Assembly: GCA_016717115.1 (NCBI GenBank)
Contig: JADKGE010000003.1
Coordinates: 434,001 to 498,000, forward strand
DNA: 64,000 nt
Direction of reading: 5' to 3'
Origin: Actinomycetota bacterium
Lineage (GTDB): Bacteria; Actinomycetota; Actinomycetes; S36-B12
Shown here: positions 38,555-47,853 of the stretch, one piece after another
How the letters are laid out: each line of letters starts with the position of its first letter
Numbering within the stretch: position 1 is the first letter of the stretch
Program-made: the position numbers and the translations under genes
Notes under the pieces: generated by a model
Seen by the model: the letters and a program-made list of their open reading frames with translations, nothing else
Told to the model about the DNA's origin: nothing
The model's database searches: none

Positions 38555-40482
38555 GATGACGAAGTCAACCACCACGTGCCGTACGGAGGAATGGTCGCTT
38601 CGTCGTGCCGCGCTATCTCCTGGCCCGACAGGTGGTCGAGCATGTACGGCCCGGTGAGGGGCCACAGGGCGGCCGCGTCGAACGACTGAGGCGACTCGGA
38701 CAGGTTGTAGACCTCGACGATGCTGCCCGCCGCGTGCCGCCGACGGAAGACGAGAACAGCCGGGTTCGACGTCGTGAAGGCATCGGTCCCGACCGATGCG
38801 TGCAGCGCCGGGAGGGTCTTTCGCACCTCGATGAGCCGGGTGATCGCGGCGAGTACCCGGGCGGACACCACCGATGCCTTGGAGGTGCCGTCCACGAGGT
38901 GCCAGTTCATGGCGGGTCGGTGCACCCAGCGGTTGTCCGCACGCTTGGCGTCGTCGTCCAGGTAGGAGCGGTCGTTGAGCATGCCCAGCTCGTCGCCCAT
39001 GTAGAGAAGTGGCAGTCCGCCGAAGCCGAACACCATGGCGTAGGCGCAGGTGAGCCGGTCGATCGCGGTGTCGAGCGCAGCCGGATCGGCCGCGTCGATG
39101 GCCGCCTCCAGGCCGGCGAGACTGGCCGCGCTGCCCGATGTGCGCCGGTCACCCGTCTCCGGGTTCGACTGGAAGTGCATTCCCGTGGCGAAGCTGCCGG
39201 CGAACTCCCCGGCGTAGAAGTCCGCCAGGAAGGTGCGGTGGTCGTAGCCGTTCCAGCCGACGGCCGCGGCGTCGGCATCGTCGATCGCCCAGCCGATGTC
39301 GTCGTGGCATCGCAGGTAGGTGGCCCAGGCGCTCGTGACGGGGATCGGGGCGAACCGCGACAGCGCCGTGGCGAGGAGGCGTCCGTCGCGGGCGGCCAGG
39401 GCGGACCAGATCTGGACCATGAGCGAGTTGTGGTACGCGAGGTCGGACACCTTGCCGGCGTGCTCGCCCTGGCCGAGGTAGGCGACGACATCCTGGGGTC
39501 CGACGATCGCCTCGGCCTTGAAGATCACCGCCGGCGCCATGATGCGTGCGCACGCCCGCAAGGCCTGAGTGATGTCGTGGACCTCGGGCTGGTTCTGGCA
39601 GTTGGTGCCCAGGCGCTTCCAGACGAAGGCGATGGCGTCCAGCCGAATGCAGTCGGCTCCCTGGTTGGCAAGGAAGCCCACGATGTCCGCGAACTCCACG
39701 AAGAGGTGCGGGTTCGACCAGTTGACGTCCCACTGCCACTCGTTGAAGGTCGTCCAGACCCACGCGTCGAGCTGCTCGTCCCAGGTGAAGTTCCGCGGCG
39801 CGAAGGCGGGGAAGATCTCCGGGAGGGTGGCCTCGTAGGCGTCGGGCAGCTCGCGGTCGTCGTAGACGTAGAAGTAGTCGCGATAGTGCGGGTCGTTCGC
39901 CTTGGCCAGGCGTGCCCACTCGTGCTCGCGTGCGACGTGGTTCAGCACGAGATCGAGCGTCAGGGAGATGCCCGCGGCGTGCAGGTCGGTCGAGAGCGCG
40001 GCCAGGTCGTCCATCGTCCCGAGGTCGGGTCGCACCGAGCGGTAGTCCATGACCGCGTAGCCGCCGTCGTTGGCGCCGGGCCGCGGCGTCAGCAGTGGCA
40101 TGAGGTGCAGGTAGGTCACGCCGAGGTCGCGCAGGTACCCGATGCGCTCGCGAATGCCCTGCAGGTTCCCTGCGAACAGGTCGGCATACGCCACGTAGCC
40201 GATAGCGTCGGCGGACTGGAACCAGTCGGGCCGCAGAACGCGGTCGCGGTCGCGTTGGCGCAGGTCGGGTCGTCGCGCGGCGTGGACCGAAGCGATGACG
40301 TCGATCAGGGAGGGGAGGACGCTCGCCGCGTCGTACACAGCGCTCAGCCCGTCCCACAGGTCGATCGCCCAGCGGTCGAACCGGGTGAGCACGTCAGCGC
40401 TTGCATCGTCACCGGCCAGTGCCATCGCCAACTGAGCGCGGGCCGCCGCAAGGGCCGGACCGCGGTCGTCGGTGTGGATCAT
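38551..40482 (-). CDS. Amylosucrase-like GH13 enzyme
   Basis: 643 residues from ATG 40482, matching the length of amylosucrases (GH13 subfamily 4). Conserved regions are visible: LTLDLVLNHVAREHEWA, CIRLDAIAFVWKRLGTNC (catalytic Asp), VIFKAEAIVG (acid/base Glu) and RCHDDIGWAI. The N-terminal helical domain (about residues 1-90) and the final beta domain fit as well. Such enzymes use sucrose to make alpha-glucans or rearrange it to trehalulose/turanose. A CRE/LacI-type operator lies 42 bases upstream, and it is coupled by ATGA to an ABC exporter. Confidence 0.88.
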   Translation of the reverse strand: MIHTDDRGPALAAARAQLAMALAGDDASADVLTRFDRWAIDLWDGLSAVYDAASVLPSLIDVIASVHAARRPDLRQRDRDRVLRPDWFQSADAIGYVAYADLFAGNLQGIRERIGYLRDLGVTYLHLMPLLTPRPGANDGGYAVMDYRSVRPDLGTMDDLAALSTDLHAAGISLTLDLVLNHVAREHEWARLAKANDPHYRDYFYVYDDRELPDAYEATLPEIFPAFAPRNFTWDEQLDAWVWTTFNEWQWDVNWSNPHLFVEFADIVGFLANQGADCIRLDAIAFVWKRLGTNCQNQPEVHDITQALRACARIMAPAVIFKAEAIVGPQDVVAYLGQGEHAGKVSDLAYHNSLMVQIWSALAARDGRLLATALSRFAPIPVTSAWATYLRCHDDIGWAIDDADAAAVGWNGYDHRTFLADFYAGEFAGSFATGMHFQSNPETGDRRTSGSAASLAGLEAAIDAADPAALDTAIDRLTCAYAMVFGFGGLPLLYMGDELGMLNDRSYLDDDAKRADNRWVHRPAMNWHLVDGTSKASVVSARVLAAITRLIEVRKTLPALHASVGTDAFTTSNPAVLVFRRRHAAGSIVEVYNLSESPQSFDAAALWPLTGPYMLDHLSGQEIARHDEATIPPYGTWWLTSSS

Positions 40483-40523
40483 GTCGCCTCGTCCCTCTTC
40501 CCGCCGACCGTCCGGTAGACAGA

Positions 40524-40537
40524 TGTAAGCGGTTCCA
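40524..40537. promoter_or_regulatory. CRE/LacI-type operator upstream of amylosucrase
   Basis: TGTAAGCGGTTCCA matches every fixed position of the TGNNANCGNTNNCA pattern bound by LacI/CcpA-type sugar regulators. It sits 42 bases before the amylosucrase start, where a repressor would block the promoter. The regulator is not encoded nearby. Confidence 0.55.
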
Positions 40538-40596
40538 TAGGAAAGCATGGCCGAGGCAGGTCGGGTGCGGCAACCCCTTCGGCCCGATTTCCCGGG

Positions 40597-41625
40597 TCAG
40601 GAGGGCAGCGAGCCCCCGGCACTGCGGAAGTCCACTGCCGCGTATGCGGAGAGCTTGTCGATGCGGTGCTCACTGCGCACCTCGCGGATGGTCCCGCTCT
40701 TGCTGCGCATGACGATCGAATGCGTGGTGGGTCCGGCGGGCGTGTAGCGCACACCCTCCATGAGTTCGCCGTCGGTGATGCCGGTGGCGCAGAAGAAGAT
40801 GTTCTCTCCGGTGACGAGGTCGCCCGTGGTGAGCACCCGGTCCAGGTCGTGCCCCGCATCGAGCGCCTTGCGTCGCTCGGCCTCGTCGCGTGGCCACAGC
40901 TTGGCCTGGATGCTCCCGCCCAGGCAGGTGATGGCGCAGGCGGTGATGATCCCTTCGGGAGTGCCGCCGATCCCGGCGAGGATGTCGACGCCGGTGCCGG
41001 CACGAGCAGCCATGATGGCGCCGGCGACGTCGCCGTCCGAGATGAACTTGATCCGGGCGCCGGCCTGCCGGACCTGCTCGACGAGCAGGTCGTGGCGCGG
41101 ACGATCGAGGATGCAGACGGTCAGGTCGGCGACATGCTCGCCCTTGCACCGGGCCACGGCGGCGAGGTTGTCGCCGATCGGCGCGTTGATGTCGACCGCG
41201 TCCTCGCACCCGGGACCCACGACGAGCTTCTCCATGTAGAACACGGCGCTCGGGTCGTACATCGCCCCGCGTTCGGCGACGGCCAGGACCGCGATCGCGT
41301 TGGGCATGCCCTTGGCTGCCAGGGTGGTGCCGTCGATCGGGTCGACGGCCACGTCGGCTTCCGCACCCGTGCCGTCGCCTACCCGCTCACCGTTGAACAG
41401 CATCGGGGCGTCATCCTTCTCGCCCTCGCCGATCACGACGACACCGTTCATCTCGACGGTGCCGATGAGGCTGCGCATAGCGTTCACGGCGGCGCCGTCG
41501 GCGCCGTTCTTGTCGCCGCGGCCCACCCAGCGGGCCGCGGCCATCGCGGCCGCCTCGGTCACCCGCACGAGCTCGAGGGCGAGATTTCTGTCGGGAACCT
41601 CCGTGGAGGGAACGTCGATGGACAT
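40597..41625 (-). CDS. glpX: Class II fructose-1,6-bisphosphatase
   Basis: 342 residues. VIGEGEKDDAPML and DVAVDPIDGTTLAAKG are the metal-binding motifs of the Li-sensitive GlpX family, and GTPEGIITACAITCLGGSIQAKLW is its conserved C-terminal block. It dephosphorylates fructose-1,6-bisphosphate in gluconeogenesis, and is the main such enzyme in Actinobacteria. It diverges from the DUF4245 gene. Confidence 0.95.
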   Translation of the reverse strand: MSIDVPSTEVPDRNLALELVRVTEAAAMAAARWVGRGDKNGADGAAVNAMRSLIGTVEMNGVVVIGEGEKDDAPMLFNGERVGDGTGAEADVAVDPIDGTTLAAKGMPNAIAVLAVAERGAMYDPSAVFYMEKLVVGPGCEDAVDINAPIGDNLAAVARCKGEHVADLTVCILDRPRHDLLVEQVRQAGARIKFISDGDVAGAIMAARAGTGVDILAGIGGTPEGIITACAITCLGGSIQAKLWPRDEAERRKALDAGHDLDRVLTTGDLVTGENIFFCATGITDGELMEGVRYTPAGPTTHSIVMRSKSGTIREVRSEHRIDKLSAYAAVDFRSAGGSLPS

Positions 41626-41666
41626 GCCTGCAGCGTATCGATGCCGGGCGGGCCGAAGGGCTGCTC

Positions 41667-42248
41667 ATGGCCCATGATGGAGCCGTGACACTGCCCGACG
41701 TCGAGCCGACCGGCCGCCGCAATCCTCGCCTGCGACAGACCATCGGCGACATGGTGCGGTCGATGCTGCTCGTGCTCGCCGTGGTCGGCGCGATCCTGCT
41801 CGTCACCTGGCGACCGTCGCCCGAGGCCGTGAAGGTGATCGACATCACGCCGGTCCTGGCGTTTGCGGAGAGCACGGCGACGTTCCCGCTCACGAGCCCG
41901 GTGGGCCTGTCCGACGGCTGGCGGCCCACCAGCGCCCGTTTCGAGCCCACGGAGAAGTCCGTGCCCGATCCTGTTCTGCATATCGGCTACGTCACGCCGG
42001 CCGATGCCTATGCGCAGGTCAGCCAGTCGACGAACCGCACCTCCGCGTACTCGGCCGAGCAGACCGACAGCGGGCGGCCTGTGGGCAGCCTGACCGTCGA
42101 CGGCAGCACCTGGGAGAAGTGGGAGCGAGGTGACCGACGATCCCTCGTTCGATCCGACGACGCGGTCCTCACGATCGTCTCGGGCGGTGCGACCTGGGAG
42201 GAGCTCACCACCCTCGCCGCGTCCCTCGAGCCGCTGGCCGCCTCCTAA
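41667..42248 (+). CDS. DUF4245 membrane-anchored protein
   Basis: 193 residues from ATG 41667; an in-frame GTG at 41685 is an alternative. RNPRLRQTIGDMVRSMLLVLAVVGAILLVTWRPSPE holds the single membrane helix and the family's signature N-terminus; the rest is an extracytoplasmic domain ending TWEELTTLAASLEPL. DUF4245 is nearly always found between glpX and xseB in Actinobacteria, as here. Function is unknown. It converges with xseB. Confidence 0.85.
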   Translation: MAHDGAVTLPDVEPTGRRNPRLRQTIGDMVRSMLLVLAVVGAILLVTWRPSPEAVKVIDITPVLAFAESTATFPLTSPVGLSDGWRPTSARFEPTEKSVPDPVLHIGYVTPADAYAQVSQSTNRTSAYSAEQTDSGRPVGSLTVDGSTWEKWERGDRRSLVRSDDAVLTIVSGGATWEELTTLAASLEPLAAS

Positions 42249-42281
42249 CCAGGGCGGCCACCGCGATGTCGAGCGACGCTC

Positions 42282-42482
42282 CTACTCGGCGACGTCCGTC
42301 GAATCGACGCGCGCTCGGGCGTTGTCGAGCCAGGTCTGGCAGATGCGGGCCAGCTCCTCGCCGCGCTCCCACAGTGCGAGGGACTCCTCGAGGGTGAGAC
42401 CGCCGGCCTCCAGGGAGGACACGACGGACGCGAGTTCGTCGCGCGCCTGCTCATAGGTCGGTTCGACGGTTTCCTTGGCCAC
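42282..42482 (-). CDS. xseB: Exodeoxyribonuclease VII small subunit
   Basis: 66 residues from GTG 42482, ten bases after the xseA stop. An ATG at 42512 would overlap xseA and add ten residues not typical of the family. YEQARDELASVVSSLEAGGLTLEESLALWERGEELA is the conserved helical pair of XseB. Several copies bind each XseA to form the nuclease that degrades single-stranded DNA into short oligonucleotides. Confidence 0.9.
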   Translation of the reverse strand: MAKETVEPTYEQARDELASVVSSLEAGGLTLEESLALWERGEELARICQTWLDNARARVDSTDVAE

Positions 42483-42492
42483 GGCGTCGACC

Positions 42493-43656
42493 CTAGTTGC
42501 CCGGCGCGTCATCGCCGCGCTCGATGGTGCGAGCGGCCAGTCGGCCGTGGGCGAGTCGGACTTCGATGAGGTCGCCCGGGGCGACGTCGTCGGCGCTGCG
42601 CACGATATCGCCGCCGGCCTTCGTCACGATGGCGTATCCACGGTCGAGTGTCGCTGCGGGCGACAGGGCGCGCACCCGAGCGGCGAGGTGCGTGACATCG
42701 CTGGCCGCCGAGTCGAGGCGTGTGACGAACAGCGTGCGCGCCCGCTGCCGGCGGTGCTGCAGGCTCTGGTGCTCGCGGTCGAGGAGGTTGCGCAGGACGC
42801 GAGTGCCGCGTCGATGCAGGCCGTCGACCAGGTCGTGCTGCTCCCGCAGCGACGGGACCACGCGCTTGGCGGCGTCCGTCGGAGTGCTCGCGCGCAGGTC
42901 GGCCACGTAGTCGACGAGGGGCGTGTCCTGCTCGTGCCCGATGGCGCTGACCACGGGGGTCCTGCAGGCCGCGACGGCCCGTACGAGCGCCTCGTTGCTG
43001 AAGGGCAGGAGGTCTTCGACGCTGCCCCCGCCCCGCGTCAGGATGATCACGTCCACCTCGGGCATGGCGTCGAGCTCGGCGAGCGCCGTGGTGACGGCCG
43101 GCACCGCCTGCACGCCCTGCACCGGAACCTCACGGATCTCGAAGGCGATCGCGGGCCAACGCTCCCTCGCGTTGACCAGGACGTCCTCCATGGCGGCGCT
43201 CGCCCGGCCGCAGATCAGCCCGATGCGATGCGGGATGAAGGGCAGCGGCTTCTTCCGCTCGGGAGCGAAGAGTCCTTCCGCGGCGAGGAGCTCCTTGAGC
43301 CGGGCCAGTTCGGCCAGCAGGGCCCCGAGGCCGACGGGGCGGATCTCCCTGGCTCGCATCGACAGTGAGCCCCGAGCCGGCCAGAAGTCCGGGCGAGCAT
43401 GCACGAGGATGCGCTGGCCCTCGGCCAAGGGCGGGTCGAGGCGGCCGATGATGGCCGAGTCGGCGACGACCATGAGCGACATGTCGACGTCGGTGTCGCG
43501 CAAGGTGAGGTAGTGGTTGCGGGCGCCCGGTCGCGGTCGGTACTCCGCCACCTGGCCGTCGATCCACACCGCGCCGAGACGGCCGATCCAGTCACCGAGC
43601 ATTCGCGAAACCGTGCGCACGGCCAAGGGCGATTCGGGACTGGTCTCCACTGCCAT
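42493..43656 (-). CDS. xseA: Exodeoxyribonuclease VII large subunit
   Basis: 387 residues. The N-terminal OB-fold (VWIDGQVAEYRPRPGARNHYLTLRD) is followed by the catalytic domain with LICGRASAAMEDVLVNARERWP, VDVIILTRGGGSVEDLLPFSNEALVRAV and SAIGHEQDTPLVDYVADLRASTPTDAA, the conserved active-site stretch. The C-terminal DRGYAIV segment is also typical. Slightly shorter than the E. coli protein, as is usual here. Acts with XseB in DNA repair. Confidence 0.93.
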   Translation of the reverse strand: MAVETSPESPLAVRTVSRMLGDWIGRLGAVWIDGQVAEYRPRPGARNHYLTLRDTDVDMSLMVVADSAIIGRLDPPLAEGQRILVHARPDFWPARGSLSMRAREIRPVGLGALLAELARLKELLAAEGLFAPERKKPLPFIPHRIGLICGRASAAMEDVLVNARERWPAIAFEIREVPVQGVQAVPAVTTALAELDAMPEVDVIILTRGGGSVEDLLPFSNEALVRAVAACRTPVVSAIGHEQDTPLVDYVADLRASTPTDAAKRVVPSLREQHDLVDGLHRRGTRVLRNLLDREHQSLQHRRQRARTLFVTRLDSAASDVTHLAARVRALSPAATLDRGYAIVTKAGGDIVRSADDVAPGDLIEVRLAHGRLAARTIERGDDAPGN

Positions 43657-43729
43657 GCCCCGCAGCCTAGGCGGGCGGACGGGCGGCTCGGGCCATGCGG
43701 GCCTTGCGCTATGCGCCTACGATGGGGGC

Positions 43730-44707
43730 ATGTCGCAGGCGAAGAAGGTCCTCCTTGCTGCGCCGCGAGGCTACTGCGCGGGCGTCGACCGGGCCGTGGT
43801 CACGGTCGAGAAGTCGCTCGACCTGTACGGACCGCCCGTCTACGTGCGCAAGCAGATCGTGCACAACAAGTACGTGGTGCATGCCCTGGAAGAGCGGGGG
43901 GCGATCTTCGTCGACGAGCTCGACGAGGTTCCCGAGGGCGCCACGGTCGTGTTCTCCGCGCATGGCGTGGCGCCGAGTGTTCGCGACGAGGCAGCCGACC
44001 GGGGTCTCAAGACGATCGACGCGACCTGCCCGCTGGTCACCAAGGTGCACCACGAGGCCAAGCGCTTCTCGCACGAGGGCTACCAGATCCTGCTGGTCGG
44101 GCACGAGGGCCACGAGGAGGTCGTCGGCACCATGGGCGTCGCCCCGGACTCGATGATCCTGGTGGAGGACGCCGGCGATGCCGCCGTCGTCGAGGTGCCC
44201 CAACACGAGAAGCTCATCTGGCTGTCCCAGACCACCCTCTCCGTCGACGAGACCATCTCGACCGTCGGCGCGTTGAAGGAGCGGTTCCCCAACCTCGTCA
44301 GTCCCCCGAGCGACGACATCTGCTACGCGACCCAGAACCGCCAGTCGGCCGTGAAGGCGATCGCCGAGAGATGCGACGTGGTCATCGTCGTGGGCTCAGG
44401 CAACTCCTCGAACTCCGTCCGGCTGGTCGAGGTGGCCCTGCACGGCGGGGCCGGCGCTGCCTACCGGGTCGACTCCGCGGACGAGCTGGAGCCCGAGTGG
44501 TTCTCCTCGGCCTCGACCGTCGGACTCACGAGCGGGGCGTCGGTGCCGGAGATCCTCGTCACCGACGTGCTCACCTGGCTGGCCGAGCGGGGCTTCGTCG
44601 ACGTCGACGAGGTCGAGACGGCGGAGGAGACGCTGGTCTTCGCACTGCCGCCGGAACTGCGACGCGACATCAAGGCGACGAGGGCAGCGGAGAGCGCTGG
44701 CGCGTAG
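43730..44707 (+). CDS. ispH: 4-hydroxy-3-methylbut-2-enyl diphosphate reductase
   Basis: 325 residues from ATG 43730. The three iron-sulfur Cys are in APRGYCAGV, IDATCPLVTKVH and ICYATQNRQ; HGV and GHEGHEE supply active-site His and Glu. It catalyses the last step of the MEP isoprenoid pathway. It diverges from xseA and converges with the DUF6542 gene, a common actinobacterial arrangement. The open frame upstream overlaps xseA and was not used. Confidence 0.95.
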   Translation: MSQAKKVLLAAPRGYCAGVDRAVVTVEKSLDLYGPPVYVRKQIVHNKYVVHALEERGAIFVDELDEVPEGATVVFSAHGVAPSVRDEAADRGLKTIDATCPLVTKVHHEAKRFSHEGYQILLVGHEGHEEVVGTMGVAPDSMILVEDAGDAAVVEVPQHEKLIWLSQTTLSVDETISTVGALKERFPNLVSPPSDDICYATQNRQSAVKAIAERCDVVIVVGSGNSSNSVRLVEVALHGGAGAAYRVDSADELEPEWFSSASTVGLTSGASVPEILVTDVLTWLAERGFVDVDEVETAEETLVFALPPELRRDIKATRAAESAGA

Positions 44708-44710
44708 GAC

Positions 44711-45691
44711 TCAGGCCCGGCGCCGCCGCACGACGACGATCACGACGGCCGCGAGCGTCGCGCCGATGATCCAGTACCAGTTGTCGGCGAGCGTGAAGAA
44801 GGCGACGACCGCACGGTTCAGCAGGGATCCCTCGGCCGAACCGAGGAAGAGCTGCCCTGCCGTGAGCGCCGCAAGGAAGAAGGCGATCGGCGGGACGATG
44901 ATCGCCACGGAGTCGTCGTCGCGGCGCACCTTCAGCGCGCAGAAGACGGTCACGACGAGCAGGGCCAGCCCTGTGGGCCAGCCGACGTCGCCGTTCGAGA
45001 GCAGCGCGTTCGCGAAGGCGGCGACGAGCGTGACGCCGATGACCAGCAGGTAGACGGCCCCGGCCCGGAGCGACCCGGCGGCACCCTGAGCGTCGGCCGG
45101 ACGACGACGTCGGCCTCGCGGGGCCGCTTCGGGCCGGCCGCCTCCCATCAGGGCAGCCACCTCGACTGGCCCCGCATCGTCAAGCTCGGGGGCAGGGGGC
45201 GCCGGCTCGGCGTTGGTGCGCTGGAGCGTGCGAAGACGTCCTCCGTGGTCCGAGGCCAGGGCAAGCACAGCGACCGCGTTGCCAGTGACCCCCTGGCTGC
45301 GGAACAGGCGCCCCGTGTCGACCGACGGATCCGCCGCGGCGGGAGTGGCGGGCGCGGAGCCCGGCTCGTCAGACTCGTGGGGCTCGTCGACCACCTCGCC
45401 CACCGGAGCCAGGGCGTCCGCGTCCACGTCCACGGGCTCCGCCCCCGCGTCATCGACGACGCTGGTGACGCCCACGGCTGGCGGCCCCACCTCGGCGGCG
45501 GCCTCCGGCTCGTCGGGGGCGGCAGCGGGTTCCTCGGGCCGAAACAGGTTCGCGAAGACGGGATCAACCGGCTCACGGCCAGCACCGTCGTCGGATGACA
45601 CCACGTGCGTACCGTACAAGGGCGAGCGGAGTCGGCGTGGCTCACCGGTCGCTTCGCCCCCGCCATGATCGCCCGTCGTGGCAGTCACCAT
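44711..45691 (-). CDS. DUF6542-containing membrane protein with disordered N-terminus
   Basis: 326 residues from ATG 45691, with an AGGGA six bases upstream; ATG 45727 would add 12. Residues 1-210 are acidic, Pro/Ala/Glu-rich and look disordered and cytoplasmic. The last 115 residues contain four membrane helices (AVYLLVIGVTLVAAFANAL, WPTGLALLVVTVFCALKVRRDD, AIIVPPIAFFLAALTAGQLF, NWYWIIGATLAAVVIVVVRRRRA), matching DUF6542, which is often beside ispH. Function is unknown. Confidence 0.75.
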   Translation of the reverse strand: MVTATTGDHGGGEATGEPRRLRSPLYGTHVVSSDDGAGREPVDPVFANLFRPEEPAAAPDEPEAAAEVGPPAVGVTSVVDDAGAEPVDVDADALAPVGEVVDEPHESDEPGSAPATPAAADPSVDTGRLFRSQGVTGNAVAVLALASDHGGRLRTLQRTNAEPAPPAPELDDAGPVEVAALMGGGRPEAAPRGRRRRPADAQGAAGSLRAGAVYLLVIGVTLVAAFANALLSNGDVGWPTGLALLVVTVFCALKVRRDDDSVAIIVPPIAFFLAALTAGQLFLGSAEGSLLNRAVVAFFTLADNWYWIIGATLAAVVIVVVRRRRA

Positions 45692-45729
45692 CGGGATCCC
45701 TGACGGCGGAAGCGACGGCTGCCGCACCC

Positions 45730-46098
45730 TCAGGTGGCGTACGGCAGCTCCTCAACCGAGGTGTAGATGGACAGTCCCATCCGACGAGCCAGCTCGCACT
45801 CGGCATCCGCTCCTCGCGAGTCGCCAGGAATCCGAAGGACCGCGTCGCACATGGTGAGCAAGCGATGCGCCGCGGGGTACTGGAACTGACGGAACTCCTC
45901 TGACGCGTGTGACGTCCCCCCTGCCTGCTTGATCAAGGGCCAGGAGAGCCACTCCGCCACGACCGCCAGGTGCCCGCGTTCATAGACCGGAAGCGCCATG
46001 GCCTCCATCCGCGCCAGGTTCCCCGCGATCTTCGTTTCGTCGCCGCCGGTGCCGGTCAGGTAGGGCCCCGAGATCAAGACAAGCAGGGGTTTGGTCAT
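45730..46098 (-). CDS. DUF4406 (nucleoside 2-deoxyribosyltransferase-like) protein
   Basis: 122 residues from ATG 46098 (MTKPLLVLISGPYLTGTGGD). The Rossmann-like pattern, with ISGPY at the N-terminus and CDAVLRIPGDSRGADAECELARRMG near the C-terminus, matches DUF4406 in the 2-deoxyribosyltransferase/LOG-like superfamily. Substrate and role are unknown. It lies 38 bases upstream of the DUF6542 gene on the same strand. Confidence 0.75.
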   Translation of the reverse strand: MTKPLLVLISGPYLTGTGGDETKIAGNLARMEAMALPVYERGHLAVVAEWLSWPLIKQAGGTSHASEEFRQFQYPAAHRLLTMCDAVLRIPGDSRGADAECELARRMGLSIYTSVEELPYAT

Positions 46099-46377
46099 GT
46101 CGCCAGCCTGACAGATGTCACCAGGGTCCGTCATCGGCGCCTTCGGCGTCTGTGACAGGAGGCCCCTGCCAGTGGGGCCTGGGATTCCCGTGGGGACGGG
46201 TGACACGTCGCGGACCGTACGTGTCCCCGAGTCGCGGTGAACGGGTACTGCCCATGATGACGGACACCCGAATGTGGGCCGCTACCCTTGCCACCGGCGG
46301 GCATCTCCGCCGAGTCCGCCGTGCTTCACTGCCACGCTGGCCTCCGTCCATGAACGTCAACAGAGGAACCTGGCAAC

Positions 46378-47451
46378 GTGGCACTCACCATCGGAATCGT
46401 CGGTCTTCCCAACGTCGGCAAGTCGACCCTGTTCAACGCGCTCACGAAGAATGACGTGCTGGCCGCGAACTACCCCTTCGCCACGATCGAGCCGAACACC
46501 GGCGTGGTCGGCGTTCCCGACCCGCGCCTGCAGGTGCTGGCGGGGATCTTCGGATCCGAGCGCATCCTGCCCGCGAGCGTGGTCTTCGTCGACATCGCCG
46601 GCATCGTCAAGGGCGCCAGCGAGGGGGCTGGGCTCGGCAACAAGTTCCTGGCGAACATCCGCGAGTCCGATGCCATCTGCCAGGTGCTCAGGGCCTTCAC
46701 CGACGACGACGTCATGCACGTCGAGGGCCGGGTCTCGCCCGAGGCCGACATGGAGACGATCAACACCGAGCTGATCCTCGCCGACATCCAGACCCTCGAC
46801 AAGGCGCTGCCCCGCCTGCAGAAGGAGGCGCGGATCGACAAGACGCGCACGGTGATCCTGGAGGCCGCGGAGAAGGCCCGTGAGCTGCTCGACGGCGGCA
46901 CCACCGTCTTCGCCTCGGGCATCGATCCCGCCCCGCTGAAGGAGCTGTGGCTCCTGACGGCCAAGCCGTTCCTCTACGTGATCAACGTCGACGAGGAGGA
47001 GCTCGGCGACGAGGAGTTCAAGGCCCGCATGCGCGCCATGGTCGCTCCGGCGGAGGCGGTCTTCCTCGACGCCAAGCTCGAGGCCGAGCTCGCCGAGCTG
47101 CCCGAGGACGAGGCCCTGGAGCTGCTGCAGTCGGTGGGGCAGGATGAGTCGGGGATCCATGCGCTCGCCCGGGTGGGGTTCGCGACCCTCGGCCTGCAGA
47201 CCTACCTCACCGCGGGCCCGAAGGAGTCGCGGGCCTGGACCATCCCCAAGGGCGCCACCGCGCCCGAGGCGGCCGGCGTGATCCACACCGACTTCCAGAA
47301 GGGCTTCATCAAGGCCGAGGTCGTGTCGTTCGACGATCTCACCTCGGCGGGCTCCATGGCGGAGGCCAAGGCCAGGGGCCGGGTGCGCATCGAGGGCAAG
47401 GACTACGCGATGGCCGACGGCGACGTCGTGGAGTTCAGGTTCAATGTCTGA
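46378..47451 (+). CDS. ychF: YchF/Obg-family ribosome-associated ATPase
   Basis: 357 residues from GTG 46378 (VALTIGIVGLPNVGKSTLFNALTK). P-loop GLPNVGKS, then FVDIAGIVKGASEGAGLGNKFLANIRE (switch region). NVDEEEL replaces the NKxD specificity motif, consistent with the ATP preference of YchF. The C-terminal TGS domain ends MADGDVVEFRFNV. The 3' end is notable: the DUF1801 gene starts inside it and degenerate copies of this end recur downstream (47.85, 48.22 and perhaps 48.7 kb). Confidence 0.95.
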   Translation: MALTIGIVGLPNVGKSTLFNALTKNDVLAANYPFATIEPNTGVVGVPDPRLQVLAGIFGSERILPASVVFVDIAGIVKGASEGAGLGNKFLANIRESDAICQVLRAFTDDDVMHVEGRVSPEADMETINTELILADIQTLDKALPRLQKEARIDKTRTVILEAAEKARELLDGGTTVFASGIDPAPLKELWLLTAKPFLYVINVDEEELGDEEFKARMRAMVAPAEAVFLDAKLEAELAELPEDEALELLQSVGQDESGIHALARVGFATLGLQTYLTAGPKESRAWTIPKGATAPEAAGVIHTDFQKGFIKAEVVSFDDLTSAGSMAEAKARGRVRIEGKDYAMADGDVVEFRFNV

Positions 47452-47824
47452 CCAAGCCGACGACGTCCAGCGATACCTCGACCAGCTCACGCACCGACGT
47501 CACGCGGACATTGCCCGCCTGCGCGCGGCCATCCTCGCGGCCGACCCTGGATTCTCCGAGAACGTCAAGTGGAACGCTCCGAACTTCGTCTATGGGGGCA
47601 TCGATCGGGTGACTTTCCAGTTGCATCCCGGCGACCGGTTCCTGGTGATCCTGCACCGCGGGGCCTCGAAGTCGAAGGCACCGGCTCCGCCCTTCGACGT
47701 CGAATCGACGCTCGTGAGGTGGGTGGAACCCGGTCGCGGTGTGGTCGACGTGCCGACCGCCCCGGAGTTCGACGAGCGCCTACCAGAGCTTCTCGGGCTG
47801 ATCGGGGCCTGGGTACGGTCGTAG
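47444..47824 (+). CDS. DUF1801 domain protein
   Basis: 126 residues. Its ATG lies within the last codons of ychF (TTCAATGTCTGA), so it is coupled to ychF. VQRYLDQLTHRRHADIARLRAAIL and ENVKWNAPNFVYGGIDRVTFQLHP are typical of DUF1801 proteins (YdhG-like, frataxin-like fold). Function is unknown, though some relatives are linked to iron or stress. It is the first of a set of small genes after ychF and is followed by a copy of the ychF tail. Confidence 0.82.
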   Translation: MSDQADDVQRYLDQLTHRRHADIARLRAAILAADPGFSENVKWNAPNFVYGGIDRVTFQLHPGDRFLVILHRGASKSKAPAPPFDVESTLVRWVEPGRGVVDVPTAPEFDERLPELLGLIGAWVRS

Positions 47825-47853
47825 CGGCGGGCTAGCGGTCCGCCATTCCCACA

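Noticed and set aside
46099..46377. Small RNA or extra gene in the 279-base gap before ychF
   Set aside because: No convincing reading frame, promoter at proper spacing or terminator hairpin was recognised.
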